A stretch of 64,000 nt of DNA from an uncultured Paracoccaceae bacterium (GCA_947492475.1 CANLNM010000001.1:124001-188000), one strand, 5' to 3'; numbered from the stretch's first letter, positions 1-8,700 are shown. The notes: generated from the sequence alone by a model not told the origin. Program-made: numbers and translations.

Positions 1-1032
1 GAGTCCCTGAACCACGCCACGTTCCCCCGGTTGGTGTGCTGAGGCCAACAATGTGGTGGCCCCGATAAAGCCAAAGTTCCAACCGATCCCTAGCAGGATC
101 AGTGCGACAAAGAAATTAACCAATTCAACGCCCATCAACGCCACAGCACCAGCGGATGCCAGAATGGCCAACCCTGCGGTCATGATTTTTGTGGTTCCAA
201 AACGTGCAATCAAATGGCCGGTGAAAAAGCTGGGAACATACATCGCCAAAACATGTGCTGACACAATGTCATTGGCCAGATCTTCGCCGAATCCGCATCC
301 AACAACGGCCAATGGCGTGGACGTCATCACCAAATTCATCAAGGCATAAGACACCATTCCAACGATCATCGCGACGATGATTTTGGGATCGCGCAGCAGA
401 TCACGTTTGCTGCGTGCGGGCAGGGTGTTTGTTGCCGCCGCATTTGCGTCAGGCTTGGGCAGTCTCAGACCCAAAAACAGCAACATCCCCACCAAATTGA
501 TCGCAATAATGGTCAGGTAGGTGCCCAGAAATGGCACAACAAAGGCCATCTGCACTTCTTTGTTTAATTGCGGACCGATTAGGGCGGATAATAAACCGCC
601 CGCCATCACATAAGAAATCGCTTTGGGTTGATAGTCAGCTGATGCGACATCCGTGGCTGCAAACCGGTAAAAACCCTGCGCAGACATATAGATACCGGTG
701 AAATAGGACCCGACCAACATCAACGGAAATGACCCAATATAAAGCGCAAAGGCCGCCAAACCGGCCCCACAGGCCCCCGCCAATGCACCAAGGAAAAACC
801 CAAATTTCCGCCCCCGTTTTTGCATCAAAGGCGACAGCCATGGCGCGGTTGTCATGGACCCGAACACAATCAACGAAATCGGTAGCGTGGCAAAACAGGC
901 ATTTGACGCCAACATGCCCCCGGCCAATCCCCCGACAACAAAAATCATGGGCATTTGCGCGCCCAGCAACGCCTGAGCGGCGACAAGGAAAAAGACGTTA
1001 CGCCGGGCGATTTTATCATTCACTGTGTGCAT
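1..1032 (-). CDS. MFS transporter (C-terminus beyond window edge)
   Basis: Reading the minus strand from ATG at 1032 gives an open frame to the window edge (344 codons) made almost entirely of hydrophobic segments separated by short charged loops, about ten or eleven membrane spans. A basic cytoplasmic loop between spans 2 and 3 (around SPLMQKRGRKFG) is the classic major facilitator signature, and a longer hydrophilic central loop (after GLRLPKPDANAAAT) separates two six-span halves. The protein is an inner-membrane secondary transporter. The substrate cannot be told from sequence; the family includes many drug and metabolite exporters. The stop codon lies outside the window. The cobB gene lies upstream on the same strand, 54 bases away, with no evident functional link. 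Confidence 0.8.
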   Translation of the reverse strand, partial: MHTVNDKIARRNVFFLVAAQALLGAQMPMIFVVGGLAGGMLASNACFATLPISLIVFGSMTTAPWLSPLMQKRGRKFGFFLGALAGACGAGLAAFALYIGSFPLMLVGSYFTGIYMSAQGFYRFAATDVASADYQPKAISYVMAGGLLSALIGPQLNKEVQMAFVVPFLGTYLTIIAINLVGMLLFLGLRLPKPDANAAATNTLPARSKRDLLRDPKIIVAMIVGMVSYALMNLVMTSTPLAVVGCGFGEDLANDIVSAHVLAMYVPSFFTGHLIARFGTTKIMTAGLAILASAGAVALMGVELVNFFVALILLGIGWNFGFIGATTLLASAHQPGERGVVQGL

Positions 1033-1086
1033 GAGATATTCGGTAACGCTGCTGTCAGCAAAGTTCAAGCGATGACTTAATGCGCG

Positions 1087-2352
1087 TTAAGCCACATCAA
1101 TCACATGTGCATATGACCCTGAAACACGCCCAGAAATCAGTCCCATATCGGGTAGGCTTTGACCTTCAGCGTCTTTGGATTTGAACAAAGGATCGCCCTG
1201 CGCAAAAAGTTCGGTCGAATAATGAAATTCATGCCCGTTCAATGGCTGCGAAAACACGCCCCCCAAAGGCGTCAATGACCGATATCCAAGATGCAGTTTT
1301 CGGCTGGCAAAGCTGGTGTCTAAATTCAGCAGGCCAGCCATATTATGTCGGTTACCATCGGCGTCCGTAATCGAGTTGCCCAACACCATATAACCCCCAC
1401 ATTCCCCATAAATATCAGAATGTTGCGCGGCGTTTATTAAGCTAGACAAAAACCGATCTGCCTGTGCCAATTGGGCAGCGTGCAATTCAGGATAGCCCCC
1501 CGGCAAAAACACAAAATCACAATCAGGAACCGGTTCATTATTTAGCGGGGAAAAGAGGATCAAACTGGCGCCAGATTGCCGCCAATCGCCCAGAATATGG
1601 GGATAGCTGAATGCAAATGCTGCATCATGTGCGATGGCGATGTTCTGTGCTGGGGGGGGCATTTTTTTTGACACAGGTGCGACGGGCAAGGGGCGCATCA
1701 GGTCACAAAGCTGATCTAGATCGATCGCAGCTTCGACCACATCGGCCGCATGATCCAAAAAGGCGTTTAAATCCGGGTTTTCGGCGGCTTGCACCAGACC
1801 CAGATGACGCGACGGCATGGTGATCGACTGTGTGCGATAAACAGCGCCCAAAATGGGCAATCCCAATGGAGTGAGCGCGCGGCGTAACATGCGTTCGTGG
1901 CGCGATGATCCGACTTTGTTCAGGATCACGCCCATGACACGGGTTTCGGGATCATGATCCGAAAATCCACGCACCACCGCCGCAATGGATTGGGCCATAT
2001 GCGATGCATCCACGATCAATACCACCGGCAATCCCAAAATACGGGCCAAATCTGCGGTGGCGCCATCCCCATCCGGGGGGGCACCATCAAACAGCCCCAT
2101 CGCGCCTTCGATGATCAACGGGATTTCAGACTGCGCCAAGGCCCGGATGCGTTGTTTTTTCATCGCCCATGCATCCAGATTGACACATGCATTGCCACAG
2201 GCCGCCTCATGAAACCGCAGATCGATGTAATCTGGCCCTGATTTGGCGGCACGCACAGCCGTTCCGCGTCGTGTTAACGCACGCAAAACCCCCAACGTGA
2301 TTGTGGTTTTACCGGATCCAGACCCGGGCGCAGAAAAAATGAGGCCCCGCAT
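1087..2352 (-). CDS. cobB: Cobyrinate/hydrogenobyrinate a,c-diamide synthase
   Basis: CobB/CbiA uses glutamine and ATP to amidate the a and c side chains of the corrin ring. The 421-residue protein has a dethiobiotin-synthetase-like ATPase half with a P-loop (PGSGSGKTT, residues 9-17) and the SGPDYID motif that follows it in this family. A class I glutamine amidotransferase half follows, with the nucleophile Cys318 in ECGGYMVLG and His416 near the C-terminus (SYAHV). Length and domain order are normal for the family. It sits 12 bases downstream of cobA on the same strand, so the two are probably co-transcribed. Whether the substrate is cobyrinate or hydrogenobyrinate depends on whether cobalt is inserted early or late, which cannot be decided here. 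Confidence 0.93.
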   Translation of the reverse strand: MRGLIFSAPGSGSGKTTITLGVLRALTRRGTAVRAAKSGPDYIDLRFHEAACGNACVNLDAWAMKKQRIRALAQSEIPLIIEGAMGLFDGAPPDGDGATADLARILGLPVVLIVDASHMAQSIAAVVRGFSDHDPETRVMGVILNKVGSSRHERMLRRALTPLGLPILGAVYRTQSITMPSRHLGLVQAAENPDLNAFLDHAADVVEAAIDLDQLCDLMRPLPVAPVSKKMPPPAQNIAIAHDAAFAFSYPHILGDWRQSGASLILFSPLNNEPVPDCDFVFLPGGYPELHAAQLAQADRFLSSLINAAQHSDIYGECGGYMVLGNSITDADGNRHNMAGLLNLDTSFASRKLHLGYRSLTPLGGVFSQPLNGHEFHYSTELFAQGDPLFKSKDAEGQSLPDMGLISGRVSGSYAHVIDVA

Positions 2353-2364
2353 TTTGTGCCCAAC

Positions 2365-3210
2365 CTAGCCGTTTTCGGCGGGTTTCCCGCGCCCCAACGG
2401 ATCCAGATTGCGCGGTGCAATTCCGTTTAGCTGTCCTTGCCAATCCAGCACTTGCCGCATTTGAACGGACCGTCCCACACAGATGATCGCAGGCGGTTCA
2501 AGCTCTGATCCTTGCAGGTCGAAAACGACATTTCCCAACGTTGTTTCAAGCACTTGCTGGTCATCTGTGGTCGCATTGGCAACCACAGCGACGGGTTCAT
2601 CTTGGCCGCGCCCGGCCTTTATCAGGTCAGCTGAAATGCGCGCGATATGTTTCATGCCCATATAGATGACGATCACTTGGGATCCGCGGGCGATCCCATC
2701 CCAATCCAAGGACGACGGTGCATCCCCGGTTTGATCATGACCGGTCACAAAGGTAACGGATTGGTTCACATCGCGGTGGGTCACTGGAATGCCCGCATAG
2801 GCCAATCCGCCAATCCCGGCGCTGATGCCGGGAATTATGCGCACGGGCACACCATGTTGGATCAACGTTTGCGCCTCTTCGCCGCCACGACCAAACACAA
2901 ATGGATCGCCGCCTTTGAGGCGCAAAACTTTCTTGCCTGCTTGGGCCAGATCAACCAGTTTCAGCGAAATATCCCGCTGTTTAGCAGAGGGTTTGCCACC
3001 TCGTTTACCTGCATAGACATGCTCTGCCTGAGGGGCCCAATCCAGAATTCCCTCTTGGACCAATGCGTCATAAATCACCACATCCGCCTGCCGCAGGGCA
3101 TTTAGCGCATGTAATGTCAGCAATCCCGGATCACCGGGTCCCGCCCCACACAGCCAAACCCATCCAGGTTGCAATTGGGGCCAATCATATTCAGGCAAAG
3201 AGTCAGTCAT
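2365..3210 (-). CDS. cobA: Uroporphyrinogen-III C-methyltransferase
   Basis: SUMT transfers two methyl groups from S-adenosylmethionine to uroporphyrinogen III, making precorrin-2, the branch point to cobalamin and siroheme. The 281-residue protein shows the family's N-terminal AGPGDPGLLTL motif (about residues 23-33), the VIYDALV segment, RLKGGDPFVFGRGGEE (around residues 98-113) and the GISAG loop. It is a stand-alone SUMT without the CysG oxidase/chelatase domain. It reads in the same direction as cobB and is divergent from cbiD, sharing a 97-base intergenic region. I looked there for a cobalamin riboswitch and saw none; the space is too short for a full one. Confidence 0.93.
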   Translation of the reverse strand: MTDSLPEYDWPQLQPGWVWLCGAGPGDPGLLTLHALNALRQADVVIYDALVQEGILDWAPQAEHVYAGKRGGKPSAKQRDISLKLVDLAQAGKKVLRLKGGDPFVFGRGGEEAQTLIQHGVPVRIIPGISAGIGGLAYAGIPVTHRDVNQSVTFVTGHDQTGDAPSSLDWDGIARGSQVIVIYMGMKHIARISADLIKAGRGQDEPVAVVANATTDDQQVLETTLGNVVFDLQGSELEPPAIICVGRSVQMRQVLDWQGQLNGIAPRNLDPLGRGKPAENG

Positions 3211-3307
3211 GGGGTCTTTATGACCTGCGTCGCGGGCGGGGGAAAGACAACAAACGACGTGAAATCACAGATTGGCGTCCTGACCAGTATTGTTATAGTC
3301 CCAAATC

Positions 3308-4372
3308 ATGAGCAACGCGCAGAAATCCGACCCAAACCGCCCCTTGCGCCGTGGATGGACCACCGGCGCCTGTGCGACGGCGGCCACAAAGGCCGCGTTG
3401 ACTAAGCTGTGGGGGGATGTTTGGACGGATGACGTTCAGATTACATTGCCGCGCGGTGAAACGCCGGTTTTCACATTGGCCACAACCGGTTCTGGGGTGG
3501 ATTGGGCAGAGGCGGCGATCATCAAAGACGCCGGGGACGACCCGGATGTCACGCATGGGGCCTTGATCTCTGCTCGGGTTGAACCTTCTGACGGTGCGGT
3601 CGTTTTTGCAGCGGGCACCGGCGTTGGGATTGTCACGAAACCCGGGTTGCCAATCGCCGTTGGCGAGGCCGCGATCAACCCGGTGCCACGTGCGATGATG
3701 GACGAAGTCGTGGCCGCATTGGCCAGCGAATTTGGCAAAACCCCGGATATCAAAATTACAATTTCTGTTCAAAACGGCGCGCAACTTGCTGAAAAAACGT
3801 GGAATCCCCGGTTGGGCATTGTGGGGGGGCTGTCCATTCTTGGGACAACCGGGATCGTGCGACCCTTTAGTTGTGCGGCTTGGATCGCGTCGATTCATCG
3901 TGGGGTGGATGTGGCGCGCGCCGAGGGTCTGGACCATGTGGCAGGATGCACGGGGGCGACGTCTGAACGGGTGGTTCAATCGCTATATAACCTGCCAGAA
4001 CAGGCGATGTTGGATATGGGGGATTTTGCCGGCGGGTTGCTTAAATACCTTAGAAAACATCCCGTAAATCGGGTCACAATTGGCGGTGGGATCGGCAAAA
4101 TATGCAAACTGGCGCAGGGTGCCATTGATCTTCATTCTGGGCGATCACAAGTTGATTTTGGCCAGATTGCACAATGGCTGGGGGATGCGCGCATGTCTGA
4201 CATGAATACCGCCCTACAAGTTTTTGAAAACAAAGGCATAATGTTTGCTGATATTGTTGCGAAAAAGGCGTTGATCCAGGTTGAACAGCTGTTGAAAGAT
4301 TGCGGAACGCGCGCCGATATTGTGGTCACTGATCGCAAAGGAAATATCCTGTCGCGCGCGGGTGATGTGTAA
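3308..4372 (+). CDS. cbiD: Cobalt-precorrin-5B C1-methyltransferase, CbiD type
   Basis: CbiD methylates C-1 of the corrin precursor after ring contraction. The 354-residue protein begins with the diagnostic RRGWTTGACATAATKAAL segment (about residues 13-30) and contains the glycine-rich GGLSILGTTGIVRPFS motif and the TIGGGIGKICKLAQG motif. CbiD belongs to the early-cobalt pathway, whereas the oxygen-dependent pathway of Pseudomonas denitrificans uses the unrelated CobF at this step. Its presence beside cobA/cobB/cobK suggests a mixed pathway. Its TAA stop is directly followed by the ATG of cobK with no spacer, which implies translational coupling. Confidence 0.93.
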   Translation: MSNAQKSDPNRPLRRGWTTGACATAATKAALTKLWGDVWTDDVQITLPRGETPVFTLATTGSGVDWAEAAIIKDAGDDPDVTHGALISARVEPSDGAVVFAAGTGVGIVTKPGLPIAVGEAAINPVPRAMMDEVVAALASEFGKTPDIKITISVQNGAQLAEKTWNPRLGIVGGLSILGTTGIVRPFSCAAWIASIHRGVDVARAEGLDHVAGCTGATSERVVQSLYNLPEQAMLDMGDFAGGLLKYLRKHPVNRVTIGGGIGKICKLAQGAIDLHSGRSQVDFGQIAQWLGDARMSDMNTALQVFENKGIMFADIVAKKALIQVEQLLKDCGTRADIVVTDRKGNILSRAGDV

Positions 4373-5101
4373 ATGACTGTTTTGTTGCTGGCCGGAACCG
4401 CCGAGGCCCGCCAAGTCGCCCAAAAGCTGCATCAGCAAAACATTTCAGCCATTGCCACCCTATCCGGGGCCACGCGCCATCCCAAATCATTGCCAATTCC
4501 GGTTCAAATCGGGGGGTTTGGCGGCGCTGATGGGTTTAAACAGTTTATTTCGTCGCAAAACATTCATGCGGTGTTGGATGCAACGCATCCCTTTGCCCAT
4601 AACATTACCGACAGAACACATCGAATATGTCACGATATATCAATGCCATATGCGCTGTTGTTAAGGCAGAAGTGGATACCGGATACAGGCGATGATTGGC
4701 ATCATATCGCTTGCGAAACACAAGCGCAGCATCTGGTTTCACCCGACGATATTGTGTTTCTGGCAACGGGGCGCCAGCATTTAGATCGCTTTGCGGCATT
4801 GAACAAATGTCGGATTTATTGTCGCCAAATTGATCCCCCCGACACAGATTTTCCCTTTGAAAACGGGGATTTTGTCATTGGCCGCCCGCCATTTAGCATA
4901 GAAGAAGAGATGCGCCTGTTCAAACGGTTGAAGGTTAGCGTTCTGGTGGTCAAAAATGCCGGTGGGCAGGCCAGTGCGTCAAAACTGGTCGCAGCACGCG
5001 CTTTAGGGATCAAGGTGATTATGATTGATCGGCCCAAAACGCCCGATGCGCATAAGGTTGAAACGGCGCAGCAGGCTGTGGATTGGATCACGTCCCTATG
5101 A
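4373..5101 (+). CDS. cobK: Precorrin-6A reductase
   Basis: CobK/CbiJ reduces the C18-C19 double bond of (cobalt-)precorrin-6A using NADPH. The 242-residue protein has the family's N-terminal LLAGTAEARQVA motif, the VLDATHPFAHNIT motif (about residues 64-76), the FLATGRQHLD segment and the VVKNAGGQAS(A)SKL motif near the C-terminus. Its start follows the cbiD stop directly, and its TGA overlaps the ATG of the next gene (ATGA). The two cobalamin genes and the following DNA glycosylase and esterase genes therefore look like one transcription unit, although the last two have no role in B12 synthesis. Confidence 0.92.
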   Translation: MTVLLLAGTAEARQVAQKLHQQNISAIATLSGATRHPKSLPIPVQIGGFGGADGFKQFISSQNIHAVLDATHPFAHNITDRTHRICHDISMPYALLLRQKWIPDTGDDWHHIACETQAQHLVSPDDIVFLATGRQHLDRFAALNKCRIYCRQIDPPDTDFPFENGDFVIGRPPFSIEEEMRLFKRLKVSVLVVKNAGGQASASKLVAARALGIKVIMIDRPKTPDAHKVETAQQAVDWITSL

Positions 5102-5727
5102 ATGAATCTGTGATTGTTTCACCCGATTGCATCGAAAAAGCAGCCCATGAACTTGTTCAGGTGGAACCAAAGTTTTTGCAACCCTATCAATTGCTTGCGC
5201 CGCTTCCTTTGCGTTTGAAACCGCAAGGGTTTGCATCCTTGCTTCAGGCGATCATGGGCCAGCAGGTTTCGGTTGCGTCAGCCAATGCCATTTGGGACAG
5301 GTTGATCAAATCGGGTCTGACCGATGAGGCAGAAATGCGCAAAGCGGACGAAGACAAGCTGCGAAACTGCGGATTGAGCCGACAAAAGATCAAATACGCC
5401 AAAGCTTTGGCCGATGCGCAGTTGGATTATGCGGCGTTCCCGCACCAAGAATCGCGTGACGTGATCAAAACATTGACATCCGTCACTGGCATCGGCACCT
5501 GGACCGCCGAAATCTACGCAAAGTTTTCCTTGGGTCGCGCGGATATCTTTGCCGCTGGGGATTTGGCATTGCAGGAAGGGGCGAAAATGCTGTTTGCGCT
5601 GCCCGAACGCCCAAACGAAAAACAAATGCGCCACATGGCAACGGCCTGGTCTCCCTATAGATCGGTTGCAGCACGGTTGCTGTGGGCCTACTACAAACAT
5701 CAAAAGCAGCGGGAAGGGATCACATGA
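5098..5727 (+). CDS. DNA-3-methyladenine glycosylase II (AlkA-like)
   Basis: This 209-residue protein belongs to the helix-hairpin-helix glycosylase superfamily that removes alkylated bases from DNA. It shows the substrate-pocket helix FASLLQAIMGQQVSVASA, the hairpin LTSVTGIGTWTAEIYAKFSLG, and the catalytic aspartate in AAGDLALQEG. It lacks the extra N-terminal domain of E. coli AlkA, matching the shorter alphaproteobacterial type. I placed the start at 5098 because that ATG overlaps the cobK stop as ATGA; an in-frame ATG at 5083 lies inside cobK. Its own stop overlaps the next start in the same way, so it is translationally coupled on both sides. Confidence 0.88.
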   Translation: MNESVIVSPDCIEKAAHELVQVEPKFLQPYQLLAPLPLRLKPQGFASLLQAIMGQQVSVASANAIWDRLIKSGLTDEAEMRKADEDKLRNCGLSRQKIKYAKALADAQLDYAAFPHQESRDVIKTLTSVTGIGTWTAEIYAKFSLGRADIFAAGDLALQEGAKMLFALPERPNEKQMRHMATAWSPYRSVAARLLWAYYKHQKQREGIT

Positions 5728-6392
5728 CGCGCAGTTTGAACGCTAATCGCAAAGAGGCCCAATCAGGGGAAACCCGGTCAGTTGTGATTTTTTTGCACGG
5801 CTATGGGGCCAATGGCGCCGATCTGTTGGGATTGGCGGACCCTTTGGGCGAACATTTGCCTGATACGATGTTTATCGCGCCGGATGCGCCCGAACTTTGC
5901 GCCGGGGTGCCCGGTGGGTTTCAATGGTTTCCGATCCCATGGATTGATGGCTCATCCGAAGAAGAAAGCCGGGAAGGCATGTTTCGCGCCGAAGCCGACC
6001 TAAACGCGTTTCTGGACGGTGTGATGGTCGACGAAGACATGTTGCCCGAACAGGTGATGTTGTTTGGGTTTTCCCAAGGCACGATGATGGCGCTGCATGT
6101 CGCCCCCCGTCGTGAGGATCCGGTTGCTGGGATTTGTGCGTTTTCGGGGCGTTTGTTGGAACCGGATTTGTTAGAAGACGAAGTGGTCTGCCGTCCGCCG
6201 GTTTTGTTGATCCACGGCGATCAGGACGATGTTGTGCCACCCCAATCCTTGCCCCAAGCGGCAGAGGCGCTTCAACAGGCGGGATGGAAAGAAGTTTACG
6301 CACATGTCATGAACGGCACCGCCCATGGGATCGCCCCAGATGGATTATCCGTGGCCTTAGCGTTTATGCGCGAACGGTTGGGGTATAGCTGA
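5724..6392 (+). CDS. Alpha/beta-hydrolase, phospholipase/carboxylesterase family
   Basis: This 222-residue cytosolic hydrolase has a full catalytic triad by pattern: Ser117 in GFSQG, Asp169 in HGDQDDVVP, and His201 in GTAHGI. The oxyanion-hole motif LHGYGANG (residues 24-31) is also present. These are typical of the small carboxylesterase/lysophospholipase (YpfH-like) family. The substrate is unknown. The ATG at 5724 overlaps the TGA of the glycosylase gene, which fixes the start; an in-frame ATG at 5682 would lie inside that gene. There is no signal peptide. This is the last gene of the apparent cbiD-cobK-alkA-esterase run. Confidence 0.87.
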   Translation: MTRSLNANRKEAQSGETRSVVIFLHGYGANGADLLGLADPLGEHLPDTMFIAPDAPELCAGVPGGFQWFPIPWIDGSSEEESREGMFRAEADLNAFLDGVMVDEDMLPEQVMLFGFSQGTMMALHVAPRREDPVAGICAFSGRLLEPDLLEDEVVCRPPVLLIHGDQDDVVPPQSLPQAAEALQQAGWKEVYAHVMNGTAHGIAPDGLSVALAFMRERLGYS

Positions 6393-6451
6393 TTAGCATA
6401 TTGTTCAGACCTGTTCCTTAACCTGTAACAAAGTTCAAACGTGAGGGACGC

Positions 6452-7207
6452 ATGGAACGTCTGATCGCAATTGTTACCCCATCGTCCTGGCTGCATTGGT
6501 GGGTTAGCTTTGCTGTGCTTCTGGTGTCGATATGTTTGGCCAGCCTTGGTATCCGGGCGGCCTTGTTTGGCATTGCCGAGGTTGAGGTCACGCGCCAAAT
6601 TATCGAAGCGCTGGTGATCGGAATTCCCTATGTTTTTGTGGCGCAATGGGGGTTGCAGCACCTGAAATCATTGCAGGATAAACTGGCTGTTTTGGCGACT
6701 ACAGATATGTTGACAGGGTTGCCGAATAGGCGCGCCTTTATGCAGGAACTCAGCGATCGACAGGATCAGAACACCGCCGATTATGTGATGATGCTGGATG
6801 TGGATCATTTTAAGCGGATCAATGACACATTCGGTCATGATGTGGGCGATATCTGCTTGTCTCATCTGGCGGATGAGTTGCGAAATATTGTTAGATCAGA
6901 GGATGTTGTGGCCAGAATGGGGGGCGAAGAATTCGCCGTTATTTTGTCGCAGGTCAGCAAAGAAACCGCCATCCAAATCGGAGAGCGTATTGCCCAAGGC
7001 ACGCATTTGCAAATCCGTGATCATCCTGAACATGTGAATTTGACTGAATTAGACCCGCAGCATCGGTTAAAAGTGACCGTTTCGGTCGGTGCCTGTCGAC
7101 CAAAAACCGGGGACAGCCCAAAGAGTATTTTGCGACGCGCGGATGCGGCCATGTATCATGCGAAACGATCTGGACGTGCCCAATTGATCATACATCAAAA
7201 AGGGTAA
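6452..7207 (+). CDS. Membrane-anchored diguanylate cyclase (GGDEF)
   Basis: This 251-residue protein makes cyclic di-GMP from two GTP. Two hydrophobic spans (about residues 15-38 and 50-68) anchor it in the inner membrane. A short linker is followed by the TDxLTGLPNRR entry motif (84-94) and a GGDEF domain with an intact GGEEF active site (157-161). The inhibitory I-site RSED (148-151) sits exactly five residues before it, so product feedback inhibition is expected. There is no sensory domain beyond the membrane segments and no EAL domain. It is monocistronic, between the esterase gene and a convergent pseudouridine synthase gene. A role in attachment or surface proteins is possible, but nothing here shows it. 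Confidence 0.9.
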   Translation: MERLIAIVTPSSWLHWWVSFAVLLVSICLASLGIRAALFGIAEVEVTRQIIEALVIGIPYVFVAQWGLQHLKSLQDKLAVLATTDMLTGLPNRRAFMQELSDRQDQNTADYVMMLDVDHFKRINDTFGHDVGDICLSHLADELRNIVRSEDVVARMGGEEFAVILSQVSKETAIQIGERIAQGTHLQIRDHPEHVNLTELDPQHRLKVTVSVGACRPKTGDSPKSILRRADAAMYHAKRSGRAQLIIHQKG

Positions 7208-7217
7208 GACGCTGATG

Positions 7218-7772
7218 TCACTCTTTTATTTCAGACCATTGACCCACAGGTAAATCATCTAGCCGCCACGCGCCGATTTGTGCGCGGATTAACCGCAATG
7301 TGGGATGCCCAACGGCGGCCGTCATTCGGCGCACCTGTCGATTTCGCCCTTCCCGCAACGTCAGCGCGATCCAAGTATCTGGGATCGATTTACGCACCCG
7401 AATGGGCGGGGTGCGGGGCCATAAATGGACTGGTTCATCCATGATCTGTGCCTGTGCGGGCAGGGTGATCCCGTCTTTTAGCGTCACACCTTGTTGTAGT
7501 TTTCGAATGGCCTCTGCGGAAGGAATGCCTTCCACTTGGGCCCAATAGGTTTTGGGCATCTTGTGTTTTGGATTTGAAATTTTTGTCTGCAATCGCCCGT
7601 CATCGGTCAACAGCATCAGGCCTTCGCTGTCTCGATCCAAGCGCCCAGCCGGATAGACACCTTTGACATCGATAAAATCCGACAATGTCCGCCGAGGCCC
7701 GTTTTCGGTCCCTTTATCGGTGAATTGTGAAAGAACATCGAATGGTTTGTTAAACATGATTAATTTGCTCAT
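7218..7772 (-). CDS. rluE: 23S rRNA pseudouridine synthase, RluE-type
   Basis: This enzyme converts a uridine of 23S rRNA to pseudouridine (U2457 in E. coli numbering for RluE). The 184-residue protein carries the catalytic motif [20 protein letters not shown] (about residues 41-60) with the nucleophilic aspartate in RLD, and the C-terminal [11 protein letters not shown] motif. It has no S4 domain, which separates RluE from RluB/RluF/RsuA in most genomes. The start at 7772 is the first ATG and is followed at once by a beta-strand typical of the family ([14 protein letters not shown]). It is convergent with the diguanylate cyclase gene, with only 10 bases between stops. Confidence 0.85.
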   Translation of the reverse strand: MSKLIMFNKPFDVLSQFTDKGTENGPRRTLSDFIDVKGVYPAGRLDRDSEGLMLLTDDGRLQTKISNPKHKMPKTYWAQVEGIPSAEAIRKLQQGVTLKDGITLPAQAQIMDEPVHLWPRTPPIRVRKSIPDTWIALTLREGRNRQVRRMTAAVGHPTLRLIRAQIGAWRLDDLPVGQWSEIKE

Positions 7773-7850
7773 GCGGAATATGTGTCAGGCCGTCGTGATT
7801 TGGGCAAGTGCGGAATATTGATGGCATTGTCATACCAAGGTTACGAATTG

Positions 7851-7887
7851 CCCCTAAATCTGTGTTTGTGCAGACTATATGTAGGGG
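7851..7887. other. Inverted repeat in the rluE-HNH intergenic region
   Basis: In the 175-211 base gap between the divergent rluE and HNH genes, CCCCTA (7851-7856) can pair with TAGGGG (7882-7887), and TCTG (7859-7862) with CAGA (7871-7874) inside it. A short GCGAT-A-ATCGC hairpin follows at about 7894-7904. It could be an operator or a leader hairpin for the HNH gene. No T-run follows, so it is not a terminator. The function is unknown. Confidence 0.3.
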
Positions 7888-7983
7888 TTGTCAGGCGATA
7901 ATCGCGCGATATAGTCAATATATGGCAGGGGCGGGGCTCCCGCTCTGATGCCGGATGGTAGACAGGGCAGGGATGCAATTGCG

Positions 7984-8583
7984 ATGGGTCATGTAACAAA
8001 TAATACCGATTTCCGATCCCATTTTGTCAGGGAATCCGGCGGGTTAAAGAAGTTTCCAGCCCTTGTTCTCAATGCAGATTATCGCCCATTATCCTACTAC
8101 CCGCTATCCCTATGGCCTTGGCAAGAGGCAATAAAAGCGGCGTGGTTGGATCGTGTGGATATCGTCGCTGAATATGAAGAAGTGGTTCATTCGCCATCAA
8201 CAGAGCTTAAAATTCCCTCCGTTGTTGTTCTGAAGGATTATGTAAAACCTCAAAAGCGCGTGGCCTTCACGCGCTTTAATTTGTTTCTAAGGGACGAATT
8301 TTGCTGCCAATATTGCGGTGCGCGTGGGGATTTAACCTTTGATCATGTGGTGCCGCGCGCGCGCGGTGGCGTGACGTCATGGGAAAATGTCGTGGCGGCT
8401 TGTTCGCGGTGCAATCTACGCAAAGGATCCCAAAGTTTGCGTCATTGCGGTATGAGTTTGCAAAAACCACCCCGCCAACCCACTGCTGAGGTTCTGCGAA
8501 ACACGGGTCGTAAATTTCCACCAAATTTCCTACATGAAAGCTGGATGGATTTTCTGTATTGGGATGCGGAATTGGACGCCTAA
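7984..8583 (+). CDS. HNH endonuclease family protein
   Basis: This protein of about 199 residues has a compact HNH nuclease fold: CQYCG, then LTFDHVVPRARGG with the HNH histidine, then ENVVAACSRCNLRKGS. Two CxxC pairs form a zinc site. The N-terminal part (ALVLNADYRPLSYYPLSLWPWQEA) is strongly conserved in the alphaproteobacterial chromosomal HNH family, which is not part of a restriction system here. Its cellular role is not established; nicking or structure-specific DNA cleavage is only an inference. The start is uncertain: ATG at 7948 adds 12 residues that do not look conserved, and neither ATG has a strong ribosome-binding site. Confidence 0.8.
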   Translation: MGHVTNNTDFRSHFVRESGGLKKFPALVLNADYRPLSYYPLSLWPWQEAIKAAWLDRVDIVAEYEEVVHSPSTELKIPSVVVLKDYVKPQKRVAFTRFNLFLRDEFCCQYCGARGDLTFDHVVPRARGGVTSWENVVAACSRCNLRKGSQSLRHCGMSLQKPPRQPTAEVLRNTGRKFPPNFLHESWMDFLYWDAELDA

Positions 8584-8650
8584 TAAATTAGTACATTCTT
8601 TTGGCCAACTCGCTGCTAGACTTTGGTTTCTATGTTCATTAGGAAGGCTT

Positions 8651-8664
8651 CGTTAGCGCTAACG
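8651..8664. promoter_or_regulatory. Perfect 14-bp palindrome upstream of zwf, LacI-type operator candidate
   Basis: CGTTAGCGCTAACG is a perfect palindrome centred on CG, the usual geometry of LacI-family operators. It lies 37-50 bases upstream of the zwf start, where a repressor would overlap the promoter or early transcript. A 10-of-12 match to its core (GTTAGCGTTATC) lies at 22302-22313 between a lacI-family gene and glk. That pairing is the reason for calling it an operator; binding is inferred. Confidence 0.6.
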
Positions 8665-8700
8665 TCACTCGAACGCCGCGAAAGCCACAGGAGAACCCCA

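Noticed and set aside
1076-1091. CTTAA-N6-TTAAG dyad at the end of cobB
   Set aside because: It overlaps the cobB stop codon and has a six-base spacer with no T-run; neither a CtrA box nor a terminator.
3211-3307. Cobalamin riboswitch between cobA and cbiD
   Set aside because: The 97-base gap is too short and I see no B12-box-like core on either strand.
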